Shown: positions 1 to 9,809, numbered from the stretch's first letter. The stretch: 27,153 bases of DNA from HGW-17 sp938004375 (GCA_036802685.1 DAIRVS010000045.1:1-27153), one strand, 5' to 3'. Numbers and translations are program-made. The notes: generated by a model from the sequence alone, not told the origin.

Positions 1-1
1 C

Positions 2-1885
2 ACCCCCGTTCCTGCCGCCGGCGAGCTCTCCGCCTGGCTCGCCCCCCATCTCCCGTCCGTGCGCCTGCCCGTCGCCGCAGAGCGCACGGATCCGGCGCGC
101 CCACCCGTGGAGCTCCTCCACGTGGGGCAGGTGCTGCTGCTGGGCCCCGACGGCGCCTCGCGCTACGCCCGCGCCTCCTGGCGCCTGGTGCGCGACCCCG
201 CCCGCGCCGGCCACCTGCCCCCGATCACGGTCTCCTACTCCCCGCACTCGCAGGCCGTCCGCGTGCTGCGCACCAGGATTCACCATGCCGACGGGCAGAT
301 CTCCTCCCAGGCCGCCGCGGTGAACACCTTCGACTTCCTCCAGGGCGCCGCGAGGATGTACTTCGACGTGCGCGAGCTGCGGATCACCTTCCCGCCGTCG
401 GCGGCCGGCGACGTGCACGAACTGATCTACACCATCGAGGATCTCCCCTCGACCCAGGCCGAGCTCGGCGCCGCCTCGTTCGGCCACATCCTCCAGCTTC
501 AGGATCGTTGGCCGGTGGCCGCCCAGACCCTGCGCGTGGTGCACCCCGAGGCTCTCCCCCTGCGGACCGCGTTCTCCCGTCCGGCCGGGCTCGCGCCCGT
601 GGTGACCCGCGCCAACGGCCAGGTCCGCCTCGACGTCACTGTCGGGGCCCAACCCGCCTGGCGTCCCGAGCCACAGGCTCCCGGCTGGGGCGAGACGCTG
701 CTCACCTTCCACCTCGGCCCGACCGCCACCTGGCGCGAGCTGGGGCTGGCCTATTGGCGATACGTGGAGCCGTTGTACCGGCCGCGCCGGGACATGCGCG
801 AGCTGGCCCTGCGCCTGACTCGCGATGCCAGGACCGAGACCGCGAAGATCCAGGCGATCCAGGCCTGGGTGCAGCGGAACTTCCGCTACGTGTCCCTGAT
901 GTTCGGCAACCACGGCTACATGCCCTACACCCTGGACGAGGTCATCGAGCGCAAGTTCGGCGACTGCAAGGACATGACCCTGGTGCTCGTCCACCTGCTG
1001 CGGGAGGCAGGCATCGCCGCGGTCCCCGCCATCGTGCGCACCAAACCCCAGGGACTGTATCCCCTCGACGTTCCCTCGCTCGCGCCCTTCGACCACGCCA
1101 TCGTCCACCTGCCCGGGACGGGCTCCTGGCTCGACGGCACCGTGAAGGGTTTCCTGTACCCCATCGTGCCGGCCTGGATCCAGGGCCGCACGGCGCTGGT
1201 GGTCGAGCCAGCCGGGGGACGCCTGGTCGCCATCCAGACCGAGCCCGCCGGCGCCAGCAGCGAGGACGAGCGGGTCCTCATCCGGGTGGACGAGCAGGGC
1301 GACGCCCTGGTGTCGGTGCGGGTCACGGTCACCGGCCAGCCCGAGGCCTCTTGGCGCCAGCGGCTGCTCGAGGGCAGCCCCCGCGACGTGCTGCTGCGGC
1401 ACGCCCGGCGCCTGTGGCCGCAGGCCGAGCTGGCAGCTTTCCGGACGGTCGGGCTCGAATCTCTCGAGAGTCCGCTGGTCGTCGAGCTCACCCTGCGGAT
1501 CCCCGGCCTGCTCCCGACCCGCTCCGCCCGCGATCTCGAGCTTCTGCTGGGCGACGACGAACGCCTCTCGCGCCTGGTCTCCCGGATCCAGCGTGAGAGC
1601 GACTTCGTCCTCGATCACGGACAGGACGTGACGCGGAACCTGGAGTTGACCTGGCCGAAGACCTGGTGTGTCGCCCGGGCTCCCGCGGAGTTGACCCGCG
1701 CGACGCCCCACTTCAGTTTCACGCAGCAGGCCCGGCTCTCTCCCGGGCGGCTGATCCTCGAGCGCCGCCTGTCCCTGCCGACCGATCGCGTTCCGAAGGC
1801 CGCCTATCCCGCTTTCGCCGACGGGGTGAACGCCGCCCTGCTGACGGTCCAGGCCCCGCTCACCCTCACGCGCTGTCCCAGATAA
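2..1885 (+). CDS. DUF3857/transglutaminase-like protein, 5' truncated by window edge
   Basis: The frame is open from base 2 with no convincing start, so the gene begins before the window; a GTG at 59 lies in frame but shows no clear ribosome binding site. Numbered from that GTG, residues about 35-150 form a beta-rich region like DUF3857. Residues about 255-380 are a transglutaminase-like core with the papain-type triad: Cys303 in FGDCKD, His346 in FDHAIVH, and Asp359 in WLDGT. The C-terminal 220 residues are beta-rich and unassigned. DUF3857/transglutaminase proteins are usually exported envelope proteins, but a signal peptide would lie outside the window. The substrate is unknown; such cores act as proteases or amidases as often as cross-linkers. 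The stop codon abuts the stop of the opposite-strand gene with no spacer. Confidence 0.85.
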   Translation, partial: TPVPAAGELSAWLAPHLPSVRLPVAAERTDPARPPVELLHVGQVLLLGPDGASRYARASWRLVRDPARAGHLPPITVSYSPHSQAVRVLRTRIHHADGQISSQAAAVNTFDFLQGAARMYFDVRELRITFPPSAAGDVHELIYTIEDLPSTQAELGAASFGHILQLQDRWPVAAQTLRVVHPEALPLRTAFSRPAGLAPVVTRANGQVRLDVTVGAQPAWRPEPQAPGWGETLLTFHLGPTATWRELGLAYWRYVEPLYRPRRDMRELALRLTRDARTETAKIQAIQAWVQRNFRYVSLMFGNHGYMPYTLDEVIERKFGDCKDMTLVLVHLLREAGIAAVPAIVRTKPQGLYPLDVPSLAPFDHAIVHLPGTGSWLDGTVKGFLYPIVPAWIQGRTALVVEPAGGRLVAIQTEPAGASSEDERVLIRVDEQGDALVSVRVTVTGQPEASWRQRLLEGSPRDVLLRHARRLWPQAELAAFRTVGLESLESPLVVELTLRIPGLLPTRSARDLELLLGDDERLSRLVSRIQRESDFVLDHGQDVTRNLELTWPKTWCVARAPAELTRATPHFSFTQQARLSPGRLILERRLSLPTDRVPKAAYPAFADGVNAALLTVQAPLTLTRCPR

Positions 1886-2755
1886 TCAGAACCCCCAGGT
1901 CACGTCCACGAGCGGCAGCCAGACACTCTCTGAGCCGAAGGGGAGCTGGCTCCACGCGAACTTGTAACCGACGAAGATCTGCCAATTCCGGCCGGGGCGC
2001 CAGATCAGGCCCGCCGCGTGTTCGAAGGCCAGGCGGGTCTCGTCCTCGGGGAGCACGAACAAATCGAAGTCTACCATGTAATGGAAGTCGCCGGTGATCC
2101 GGCCGTCGAGGTCGAGGCCGGTGCGCACGGTGAAGAGATTGTGCAGCGCCGAGAGGCGGGGGTAGGCCAGCGGATAGTCGATGGTGTCCAAGCGCATCTC
2201 ACCCAGGTGGCCGGCTATGGTGAATCCCAGGAACCAGGTGACGTCGTGGCCGGGGAGGGCCTCGACGGTGAGAAGGACGCGCTCGTCGGTCATCAAAAAC
2301 CAGGGGAGCTCGTTATCCGTGGGGATGATCCCGCCGGTGCCTTCGACCTGGATCAGGCGCAGAAAGGGCGTGGGGATTTCGAGGGAGTGCGAGGTCGCGA
2401 CCGTGAGCCGCCCCCCGTGATAGAGTTGTTTCTTCGCGGTCACTGCGGGCCAGGTGAAGAACCACAGCGGGTGGGCCGAGAGCTCGAGGTCGTCGCTGAG
2501 TCCCCACCGCAGGGGACCGAACAAGCCCACCTCGAAGCGCCCGGCGGGCAGCGTGTATGCGGTGCCCGGGGAGAAGCGGCGGGTCTCGGGCTCGAAGGAT
2601 CCGGCGGCGTCCTCGTCGGACGACGGGGCGTCGTCGTCATCGTCCTCGTCGTCGGCGGCGGCGGCGGGGCGGGGGAGCGCCTTTGCCGGGGGCGTCCATG
2701 GCGCGGCGAAGAGCAGGAACGCGAACAATGGGAGCAGGGCGAGGCGGGCGGTCAT
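1886..2755 (-). CDS. Predicted outer-membrane beta-barrel protein with acidic N-terminal stretch
   Basis: A 289-residue protein that I do not recognise as a named family. It starts with a signal peptide (residues 1 to about 27, ending AKA). An extremely acidic low-complexity stretch follows, with a run of Asp/Glu around residues 33-52 encoded by a GAC/GAT-rich microsatellite near 2618-2660. The rest has alternating aromatic and polar residues and ends in a C-terminal Phe (VTWGF), as expected for an outer-membrane beta-barrel. The start at 2755 is preferred over upstream in-frame codons because the signal peptide begins there and its ATG overlaps the stop of the upstream lipoprotein gene as ATGA, suggesting translational coupling. 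Its role is unknown; co-expression with the nuclease-fold lipoprotein is likely. Confidence 0.75.
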   Translation of the reverse strand: MTARLALLPLFAFLLFAAPWTPPAKALPRPAAAADDEDDDDDAPSSDEDAAGSFEPETRRFSPGTAYTLPAGRFEVGLFGPLRWGLSDDLELSAHPLWFFTWPAVTAKKQLYHGGRLTVATSHSLEIPTPFLRLIQVEGTGGIIPTDNELPWFLMTDERVLLTVEALPGHDVTWFLGFTIAGHLGEMRLDTIDYPLAYPRLSALHNLFTVRTGLDLDGRITGDFHYMVDFDLFVLPEDETRLAFEHAAGLIWRPGRNWQIFVGYKFAWSQLPFGSESVWLPLVDVTWGF

Positions 2756-3831
2756 CGCGGCACCTCCCAGGAGGCCACGACGGGCGCGTGGTCCGAGAGC
2801 ATCAGGGGATCGAGGGCCGGTGGCGCCGCGCTCTGGTGGACGTGTCCGCTGCCGGACACCCACGGGTGGTTGCTGAACAGGTAGTCCAGGCAGCGGTTCC
2901 ACGGGAGGTCACCGTCGGACCCCACGAACGAGAAAGAGGCTTCGGGGTCGGCCTGGAAGTCAGCCAGCGGGATCGCGCTCAGAAACTGGGTGTAGAGCGG
3001 GTCGAGTTGTGTTTCCTCGCCGGAATAATCGTCCCCCTCGAAGCGGGCGTCGCCGCAGTTGTCGTCGGGGAAGTCGGCCACCTGGGGGGAGCCCGGCGGA
3101 ATGGAGTTGAGATCGCCGCCGGCGACGAAGGGCATGCCGGCTGCGTCGAGCTCGGAGAGCACCTCGGTGAAGCGCTGCAGGTGGCGCAGCTTGGTGTCGT
3201 CCTCGGCGAAGGCCTCGGTGTGGACGTTCACCACCGTGAAGGTTCGCGCGGGGTGCAAAACCTCGGCGGTCACGATGTTGCGCTTGAGGTAGAAGTACTT
3301 CTCGATGGCCGACCAGTCCCCGATCAGCGGCAGCGCGTAGCGCACGGCGTGCTGAAGAGGCCAGCGCGACAGGATGGCGTTGCCGCTGTCCATGCGTCCG
3401 AGCCCGTCCGAGGGGATGAAGTCGGCCTTCCAGGCGCTGGCGTAGACGCCGTGGTTCAGATCGGTGTGGTCGAGCAGCCACTGCACCTGGTCGACGTAGG
3501 CCGAGCGCTTGGACTGCACGTCCACCTCCTGGAGCAGCAGGATGTCCGGGTCGAGCTCGCGGAGCTTCGCGGCCACGCCCTCGAGGTTGTCGAGGACCTC
3601 ATCGCGGGTCATGTTCCCTCGGTGGCCGCCGCACTCCCAGAAGAACAGGATGCGCCCGCCGCCGTATTTCACGTTCCATGTGACGATCCGGAGGGGGTCG
3701 GTGGAGACCGGCGGCGTCACCTGGGACTTGGCGTGGTAGTGGCGCGCGCCCTCGACGTCGTCGAACTGGGTGTGGAACGGGTCGCAGGCGACCAGCGACC
3801 ACAGGAACAGGAGGTAGATGAACCGGCGCAT
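2752..3831 (-). CDS. Endonuclease/exonuclease/phosphatase-family lipoprotein
   Basis: A 359-residue protein. The signal peptide ends in a lipobox (LVAC, Cys16), so it is a predicted lipoprotein. The mature part is an EEP (DNase I-like/sphingomyelinase-like) fold with its motifs in order: TWNVKYG (Asn53), LLLQEVD (Glu102), NVHTEAF (His204), GGDLNS (Asp240, Asn242), LDYLF (Asp316) and the terminal SDHAP (Asp347, His348). These are the metal-binding and catalytic residues of Mg-dependent phosphodiesterases or phosphomonoesterases, so it should be active outside the cytoplasm on nucleic acid, phospholipid or inositol phosphates; the substrate cannot be told from sequence. A Gly/Cys-containing insertion follows the first motif (about residues 57-75). 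A GAGGAG ribosome binding site lies about 7 bases before the ATG at 3831. Confidence 0.88.
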   Translation of the reverse strand: MRRFIYLLFLWSLVACDPFHTQFDDVEGARHYHAKSQVTPPVSTDPLRIVTWNVKYGGGRILFFWECGGHRGNMTRDEVLDNLEGVAAKLRELDPDILLLQEVDVQSKRSAYVDQVQWLLDHTDLNHGVYASAWKADFIPSDGLGRMDSGNAILSRWPLQHAVRYALPLIGDWSAIEKYFYLKRNIVTAEVLHPARTFTVVNVHTEAFAEDDTKLRHLQRFTEVLSELDAAGMPFVAGGDLNSIPPGSPQVADFPDDNCGDARFEGDDYSGEETQLDPLYTQFLSAIPLADFQADPEASFSFVGSDGDLPWNRCLDYLFSNHPWVSGSGHVHQSAAPPALDPLMLSDHAPVVASWEVPR

Positions 3832-3987
3832 GGCGTGACTCCTCGCGGGGGTGCGACGAGCCTACCACAGAAGCTGGAAGAACAAGAAGAAGAAGCATTA
3901 CCCCGGAACACGCAACGTATAGAGAACGTGCGTTTTCCCATTTGCGGCTTAATATCTTCCATATATGCTAGCCCCCTGTAACCGGCC

Positions 3988-4020
3988 GAGTTGCGCCGAC
4001 CGTCTTCGGTCGGACAACTC
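3988..4020. other. Strong stem-loop downstream of the phenol-lyase-like gene
   Basis: An inverted repeat between two minus-strand genes. GAGTTG (3988-3993) pairs with CAACTC (4015-4020), and inside it CCGACCG (3996-4002) pairs with CGGTCGG (4007-4013) around a four-base loop. A 2/1-base internal bulge separates the two stems. It lies about 40 bases past the stop of the phenol-lyase-like gene and 157 bases before the next gene's start. No T-run follows on either strand, so it is not a textbook intrinsic terminator. It may be a Rho-assisted or RNA-stabilising 3' structure. Confidence 0.45.
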
Positions 4021-4030
4021 CGCGGGCTAC

Positions 4031-4045
4031 GGGGGGAGGGGGGGG
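4031..4045. repeat. G-run (G6 A G8) just past the phenol-lyase-like gene
   Basis: Six G, one A and eight G on the plus strand, giving a C-run in the transcript 15-30 bases after the stop of the minus-strand gene. It is non-coding, so any length variation would not shift a reading frame. Confidence 0.6.
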
Positions 4046-4059
4046 ACGAGAAAAAACTC

Positions 4060-6732
4060 TTACTCGATGGGGGCGAAGCGAGCCTGGAAGAAGCGCAGGT
4101 GGGCGGGCTCATACACGAACTTCAGGCCCTTGATCTCGTTGCGGCGTTGGTACAGGCGGATGACGCCCTCGGCGATGGCCCGCATGTGGTCGTTGGTGTA
4201 GACGCGGCGCGGGATCGTCAGGCGCACGAGCTCGAGGGCCGGCCGGTAGTTCTGGCCGTCCGGGCGGCGGCCCTTGGACACGTTGCCGCGCTCCATGGCG
4301 CGCACGCCGGTCTCGACATAGAGCTCGGCGGCCAGTCGCTGGGCGGGGAACTCGTCCTGATCGATGTGGGGCAGGAACCGCTTGGCGTCCAGGAAGATCG
4401 CGTGGGAGCCGGGAGGCACGACGATGGGCACGCCGGCGTCGAGGAGCAGGCGGCCGAGGAACTCGGTCTGCTTGACGCGGGAGTGGATGTAGCGGTCGTC
4501 GAGCATCTCCTCGACGCCGCGGGCCATGGCGGCCAGGTCGGCGATCGAGAGGCCGCCGTCGGTCACCGCGCCCTCGCAGTAGCGCAGCATCTCCTCGGAG
4601 CGGCGCGCCCAGTCCTCGTTATCGCGGTAGGCGAGCAGGCCGCCGATGTTAATCAGGAAGTCCTTCTTGCCGGAGATGGTGCAGCCGTCGCCGTGGGACA
4701 TCATCTCGCGCAGGATGTCACGGATCTTGATGTTGTGGTAGCGCGGATCCTTCTGCTGGATCATGAAGGCGTTCTCGACGGCGCGGGTGGCGTCGAACAT
4801 CACCGGGATCTGGTGCTCGCGGCAGTAGGCGTAGGTCTCCTTGATGTTGTCCATGGAACAGGGCTGGCCGCCGGCGAGGTTCACCGAGAACTCGTAGGAG
4901 ATGTAGGCGACCTTGTCCTGGCCGTGCTGCTGAACGATGGCGTCGAGCTTCTTCAGATCCACGTTGCCCTTCCAGATGAACTCGTTCTGGGGGTCGTGGG
5001 CCTCGTCGCAGATGACGTCGACGAACACGCCGCCGGCCATCTCCTGGTGCTCCTTGGTCGTGGTGAAGTACATGTTGCCGGGGACGAACTGTCCGGGCTT
5101 GATCATGACGGTGCTCATGATGTGCTCGGCGGCGCGGCCCTGATGCGTGGGCAGGATGAACTGGTAGCCGAAGATGTCCCGCAGGTTGCCGACCAGGCGG
5201 CGGTACTCCTTGGAACAGGCCGCGGTGGCGCGGGTCGCGTCGTAGGCTGCCCACTGATCGGTGCTCATCGCGGAGGTGCCCGAATCGGTCAAAAGGTCGA
5301 TGGTGACGTCGGCCGAGCGCAGCAGGAACGTGTTGTAGCCCGCCTCCCGCACGGCGCGTTCGCGATGCTCGCGGTCCAGGCCGCCCACCTTCTCGATAGT
5401 GTGGATCAGGTAGGGCAGGGAGGTGAAGTCGTGGGTCTCGAGGTTGGGGAACACCCCACGGAATTCGAGCTGGTCGCGCCAGCGGCCGCCCCGCACGTAC
5501 TCGAGTTGTTTGATCCGGTCGCGCTGCTGATAGACCTTGATCAGGGCGTCGGCGATCTGGTCGAGCTGGCTGTTGGTGACGGCCAGGCGCGGGAGCTGGA
5601 CGGGCAGCAGGTTGTCGCGGTCGACGAGGCCGGTGGCCGCGCAGCGCATGCCGCAGCAGAGGTAGATGGCGGCCGAGAGGGCCTCGTGGCGGAACTTCGC
5701 GACGTGGGGCAAGAAGGCGTCGACCTTGAGATAGGCGCCGTCGCAGCCGCGTTCCACTGGGAGACCGGCGTCGAGCAGCCGCTGGGTGAAGCGTTCGACC
5801 TGGGCCATCAGCCATTGGACCTCGTTCTCCTCGATCATCTCGCGCAGGCCGCGGGCGAAGCACTCCATGGTGCGCCCGGCCATGCCGCCGTAGGTGTGCA
5901 GGCCCTCGAACAGCACGACCTCGTTCATGAACTTCTCGTAGTCCACCGGGTTGTCGGCCGCCAAAAAGCCGCCGATGTTGCACTTGGCGTCCTGCGCGGC
6001 GTCCATCATGAAGATGTTCGAGCACTGGGCGATGTCCTTCACGATGTCGGCCACGCGGCGGTGCTCCTGGCCGGGCTCGTGCTTCTGGATGTACCAGGCG
6101 TTCTCGACGATGCGGGAGCCGTCGAGGATGACCTTGTGACCGTGCTTCTGCACCAACTGGCGGGTCGCCTTGAGGTTGGCCAGGGAAATGGGGTGCTGCC
6201 CGTCGGCGAAGGTCTGCACGCCCACGAGGGCCACGTTCTTCGCGTCCTTGAGGATGCCCTCGAGCTTGGCCAGGTCCACGTTGCCGGTGAAGACCTTCTC
6301 GGCGTGGTCGCGCACGTCGGGCATGGTCACGCCACGGGGCTCCATGGTGTCCACCCGCGTGAGGCCGTTGGAGGGGATCTGGGACCCCTTGGGGATGAGC
6401 GTGGCGGCCACGAGCTTGATGCTGCCCAGGATGTTGTGCGTGGGGGTCACGTAGTTGATGCCGAACACGTCGCGGATCGCCGCCTCCAGGCGCTCGAAGT
6501 TGATCGCGCCGGCGTAGGCCTCGTCGCCCAGCAGTTGGCCCGCCAGTTGCTCCTGGCTGACCGCTGACGTGCCCAGGCTGAACATGTCGAAGTTGACTTG
6601 GTCCTGCGTCAGGTTGAGGACGTTGAACTTGGCGTCCACCAAATGGCGCTTGCGCTCCTCGAGGGTGGGGAAGTTCAGCGGGCGGATGGTCTTGATCTTG
6701 TGCGGTTCGTGGATGGGGGCTTTACGGGTCAT
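4060..6732 (-). CDS. Tandem-fused tyrosine phenol-lyase/tryptophanase-family protein (single-chain dimer)
   Basis: An 890-residue protein, about twice the family length (around 456 to 470): two beta-eliminating lyase domains in one continuous frame, residues about 20-415 and 450-890. Compared from memory with Citrobacter freundii tyrosine phenol-lyase (TPL numbering in brackets), the C-terminal half keeps the residues acting within a subunit: Q531-G532-R533 (98-100), F556 (123), N618 (185), D647 and R650 (214, 217), S687, K689 and PLP lysine K690 (254, 256, 257), R815 (381), R837 (404). It lacks E69 and Y71 (now A502, A504). The N-terminal half lacks the PLP lysine (Q247) and most of those residues but keeps GDEAYAG with E71 and Y73 (TPL E69, Y71). 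Pocket residues favour TPL over tryptophanase. Predicted cytosolic PLP enzyme releasing pyruvate and ammonia. AAGGAG lies 6 bases before the ATG. No transporter or pathway partner is adjacent. Confidence 0.92.
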   Translation of the reverse strand: MTRKAPIHEPHKIKTIRPLNFPTLEERKRHLVDAKFNVLNLTQDQVNFDMFSLGTSAVSQEQLAGQLLGDEAYAGAINFERLEAAIRDVFGINYVTPTHNILGSIKLVAATLIPKGSQIPSNGLTRVDTMEPRGVTMPDVRDHAEKVFTGNVDLAKLEGILKDAKNVALVGVQTFADGQHPISLANLKATRQLVQKHGHKVILDGSRIVENAWYIQKHEPGQEHRRVADIVKDIAQCSNIFMMDAAQDAKCNIGGFLAADNPVDYEKFMNEVVLFEGLHTYGGMAGRTMECFARGLREMIEENEVQWLMAQVERFTQRLLDAGLPVERGCDGAYLKVDAFLPHVAKFRHEALSAAIYLCCGMRCAATGLVDRDNLLPVQLPRLAVTNSQLDQIADALIKVYQQRDRIKQLEYVRGGRWRDQLEFRGVFPNLETHDFTSLPYLIHTIEKVGGLDREHRERAVREAGYNTFLLRSADVTIDLLTDSGTSAMSTDQWAAYDATRATAACSKEYRRLVGNLRDIFGYQFILPTHQGRAAEHIMSTVMIKPGQFVPGNMYFTTTKEHQEMAGGVFVDVICDEAHDPQNEFIWKGNVDLKKLDAIVQQHGQDKVAYISYEFSVNLAGGQPCSMDNIKETYAYCREHQIPVMFDATRAVENAFMIQQKDPRYHNIKIRDILREMMSHGDGCTISGKKDFLINIGGLLAYRDNEDWARRSEEMLRYCEGAVTDGGLSIADLAAMARGVEEMLDDRYIHSRVKQTEFLGRLLLDAGVPIVVPPGSHAIFLDAKRFLPHIDQDEFPAQRLAAELYVETGVRAMERGNVSKGRRPDGQNYRPALELVRLTIPRRVYTNDHMRAIAEGVIRLYQRRNEIKGLKFVYEPAHLRFFQARFAPIE

Positions 6733-6791
6733 CAGGCTCTCCTTCGGGAAGAGGAATGGGTTGGACCGTCGGGACGACGAATCACGGCCGG

Positions 6792-6820
6792 ACCTTATCC
6801 ACCCCTATGGAAGTTGTCAA
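6792..6820 (-). promoter_or_regulatory. Sigma70-like promoter for the phenol-lyase-like gene
   Basis: Reading the minus strand, TTGACA (6815-6820, a perfect -35), a 17-base spacer, then TAAGGT (6792-6797, a weak -10). It lies about 60 bases upstream of the ATG at 6732 in the only gap before that gene, indicating independent transcription from the OmpA gene behind it. Confidence 0.6.
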
Positions 6821-6865
6821 TGAAGAATTCGGAAGACGGAAGGGAGCGGGCCTGAAGGAGACGGG

Positions 6866-8941
<2,076 letters not shown>

Positions 8942-8965
8942 GAATTCCTCCCAGTCAGCTTCGCC

Positions 8966-8994
8966 ATGCTATGAACATCCGACGTTAAAGTCAA
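8966..8994 (-). promoter_or_regulatory. Sigma70-like promoter for the OmpA/TSP3 gene
   Basis: On the minus strand, TTGACT (8989-8994), a 17-base spacer, then TAGCAT (8966-8971, four of six consensus bases). The -10 ends about 24 bases before the ATG at 8941. It is divergent from the rplC promoter within the same 208-base gap. Confidence 0.6.
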
Positions 8995-9041
8995 TGCCGG
9001 AATCGGATGAAAATACCAGGCGTTGTTTCTGTCGTTTTTGA

Positions 9042-9070
9042 TTGACTTCTACGGGCGTTTTCCCTATACA
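9042..9070 (+). promoter_or_regulatory. Sigma70-like promoter for the rplC operon
   Basis: TTGACT (9042-9047), exactly 17 bases, then TATACA (9065-9070). Transcription would start near 9077, giving a leader of about 72 bases before the rplC ATG at 9150. I see only short possible pairings in that leader (for example GATGC with GCATC) and no recognisable ribosomal-protein leader RNA. Confidence 0.65.
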
Positions 9071-9149
9071 CCTGTCCTCTGTGCGTCCCATGATGCTTAT
9101 GGTTGGGCATCCGCTGGGCGTTTTTCTCACCGTCCCAAGGAGTTGTATC

Positions 9150-9809
9150 ATGTCTAAGATGGCGATTCTCGGAAAGAAACTGGGCATGACCCAGATCTTT
9201 TCCACCGATGGCAACCGCGTCCCCGTCACCGTGGTCGAGGCCGGCCCCTGCGTCGTGCTGGCGATCCGCACCCCCGAAAAGAACGGCTACAGCGCCCTGC
9301 AGTTGGCCTTCGACGACCAGAAGCCGCAGCGCGTGAACAAGCCCGACGCCGGCCAGTTCAAGAAGGCCAACGTCGCGCCCAAGCGCTTCATCCGCGAGGT
9401 CCGCATCGACGCCGAGCAGGCCGCCAAGTACACCGTGGGCCAGACCCTCACGGCCGCCGACATCTTCAGCGCCGGCGATCCCATCGACGTGACCGGCATC
9501 AGCAAGGGCAAGGGGTTCCAGGGCGTCATGAAGCGCTATCATTTCAAGGGCGCCCAGACGAACACCCACGGCACCCACGAATACTTCCGTCACGGCGGCT
9601 CCATCGGCTGCCGCATGACCCCGGGCCGCGTCCATCTGGGCAAGCGCATGGGCGGCCACATGGGCGCCGAGCGCGTGACCGTCCAGAACCTCAAGGTCGC
9701 CCAGGTCCGCGCCGAGGAGAACATCATCCTCGTGCAGGGCGGCATCCCCGGCCCCGTGAACGGCTACGTCACCCTGTCCTTCGCCGCGAAGAAAGTCATT
9801 TATCTGTAA
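9150..9809 (+). CDS. rplC: 50S ribosomal protein L3 (uL3)
   Basis: A 219-residue protein with clear L3 signatures: an N-terminal ILGKKLGMTQIF, VTGISKGKGFQGVMKR, the HGTHEYFRHGGSIG segment reaching toward the peptidyl-transferase centre, TPGRV, and the GHMGAERVTVQNL signature. It binds 23S rRNA and nucleates early 50S assembly. The start at 9150 has AAGGAG 8 bases upstream; an ATG at 9159 is the only close alternative. L3 normally lies between rpsJ and rplD in the S10 cluster. Here the upstream neighbour is a divergent OmpA gene and the downstream one an rRNA methyltransferase, so the gene stands outside that cluster. It heads a five-gene operon. Confidence 0.97.
   Translation: MSKMAILGKKLGMTQIFSTDGNRVPVTVVEAGPCVVLAIRTPEKNGYSALQLAFDDQKPQRVNKPDAGQFKKANVAPKRFIREVRIDAEQAAKYTVGQTLTAADIFSAGDPIDVTGISKGKGFQGVMKRYHFKGAQTNTHGTHEYFRHGGSIGCRMTPGRVHLGKRMGGHMGAERVTVQNLKVAQVRAEENIILVQGGIPGPVNGYVTLSFAAKKVIYL

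Noticed and set aside
2557..3981. Plus-strand open frame opposite the EEP lipoprotein
   Set aside because: Arg-rich then Val/Gly-rich translation without motifs; the minus strand carries the complete catalytic set of the EEP fold.
3991..6567. Long open frame on the plus strand opposite the phenol-lyase-like gene
   Set aside because: Its translation is low-complexity Val/Leu/Gly/His-rich without any motif, as expected from the antisense of a GC-rich coding region, while the minus strand encodes two recognisable enzyme domains.
4060..6732. Fused phenol-lyase as an assembly duplication or two genes joined by error
   Set aside because: The halves are strongly diverged from each other and show opposite patterns of residue loss, and the frame is continuous, so this is an old fusion and not a recent duplication artefact.
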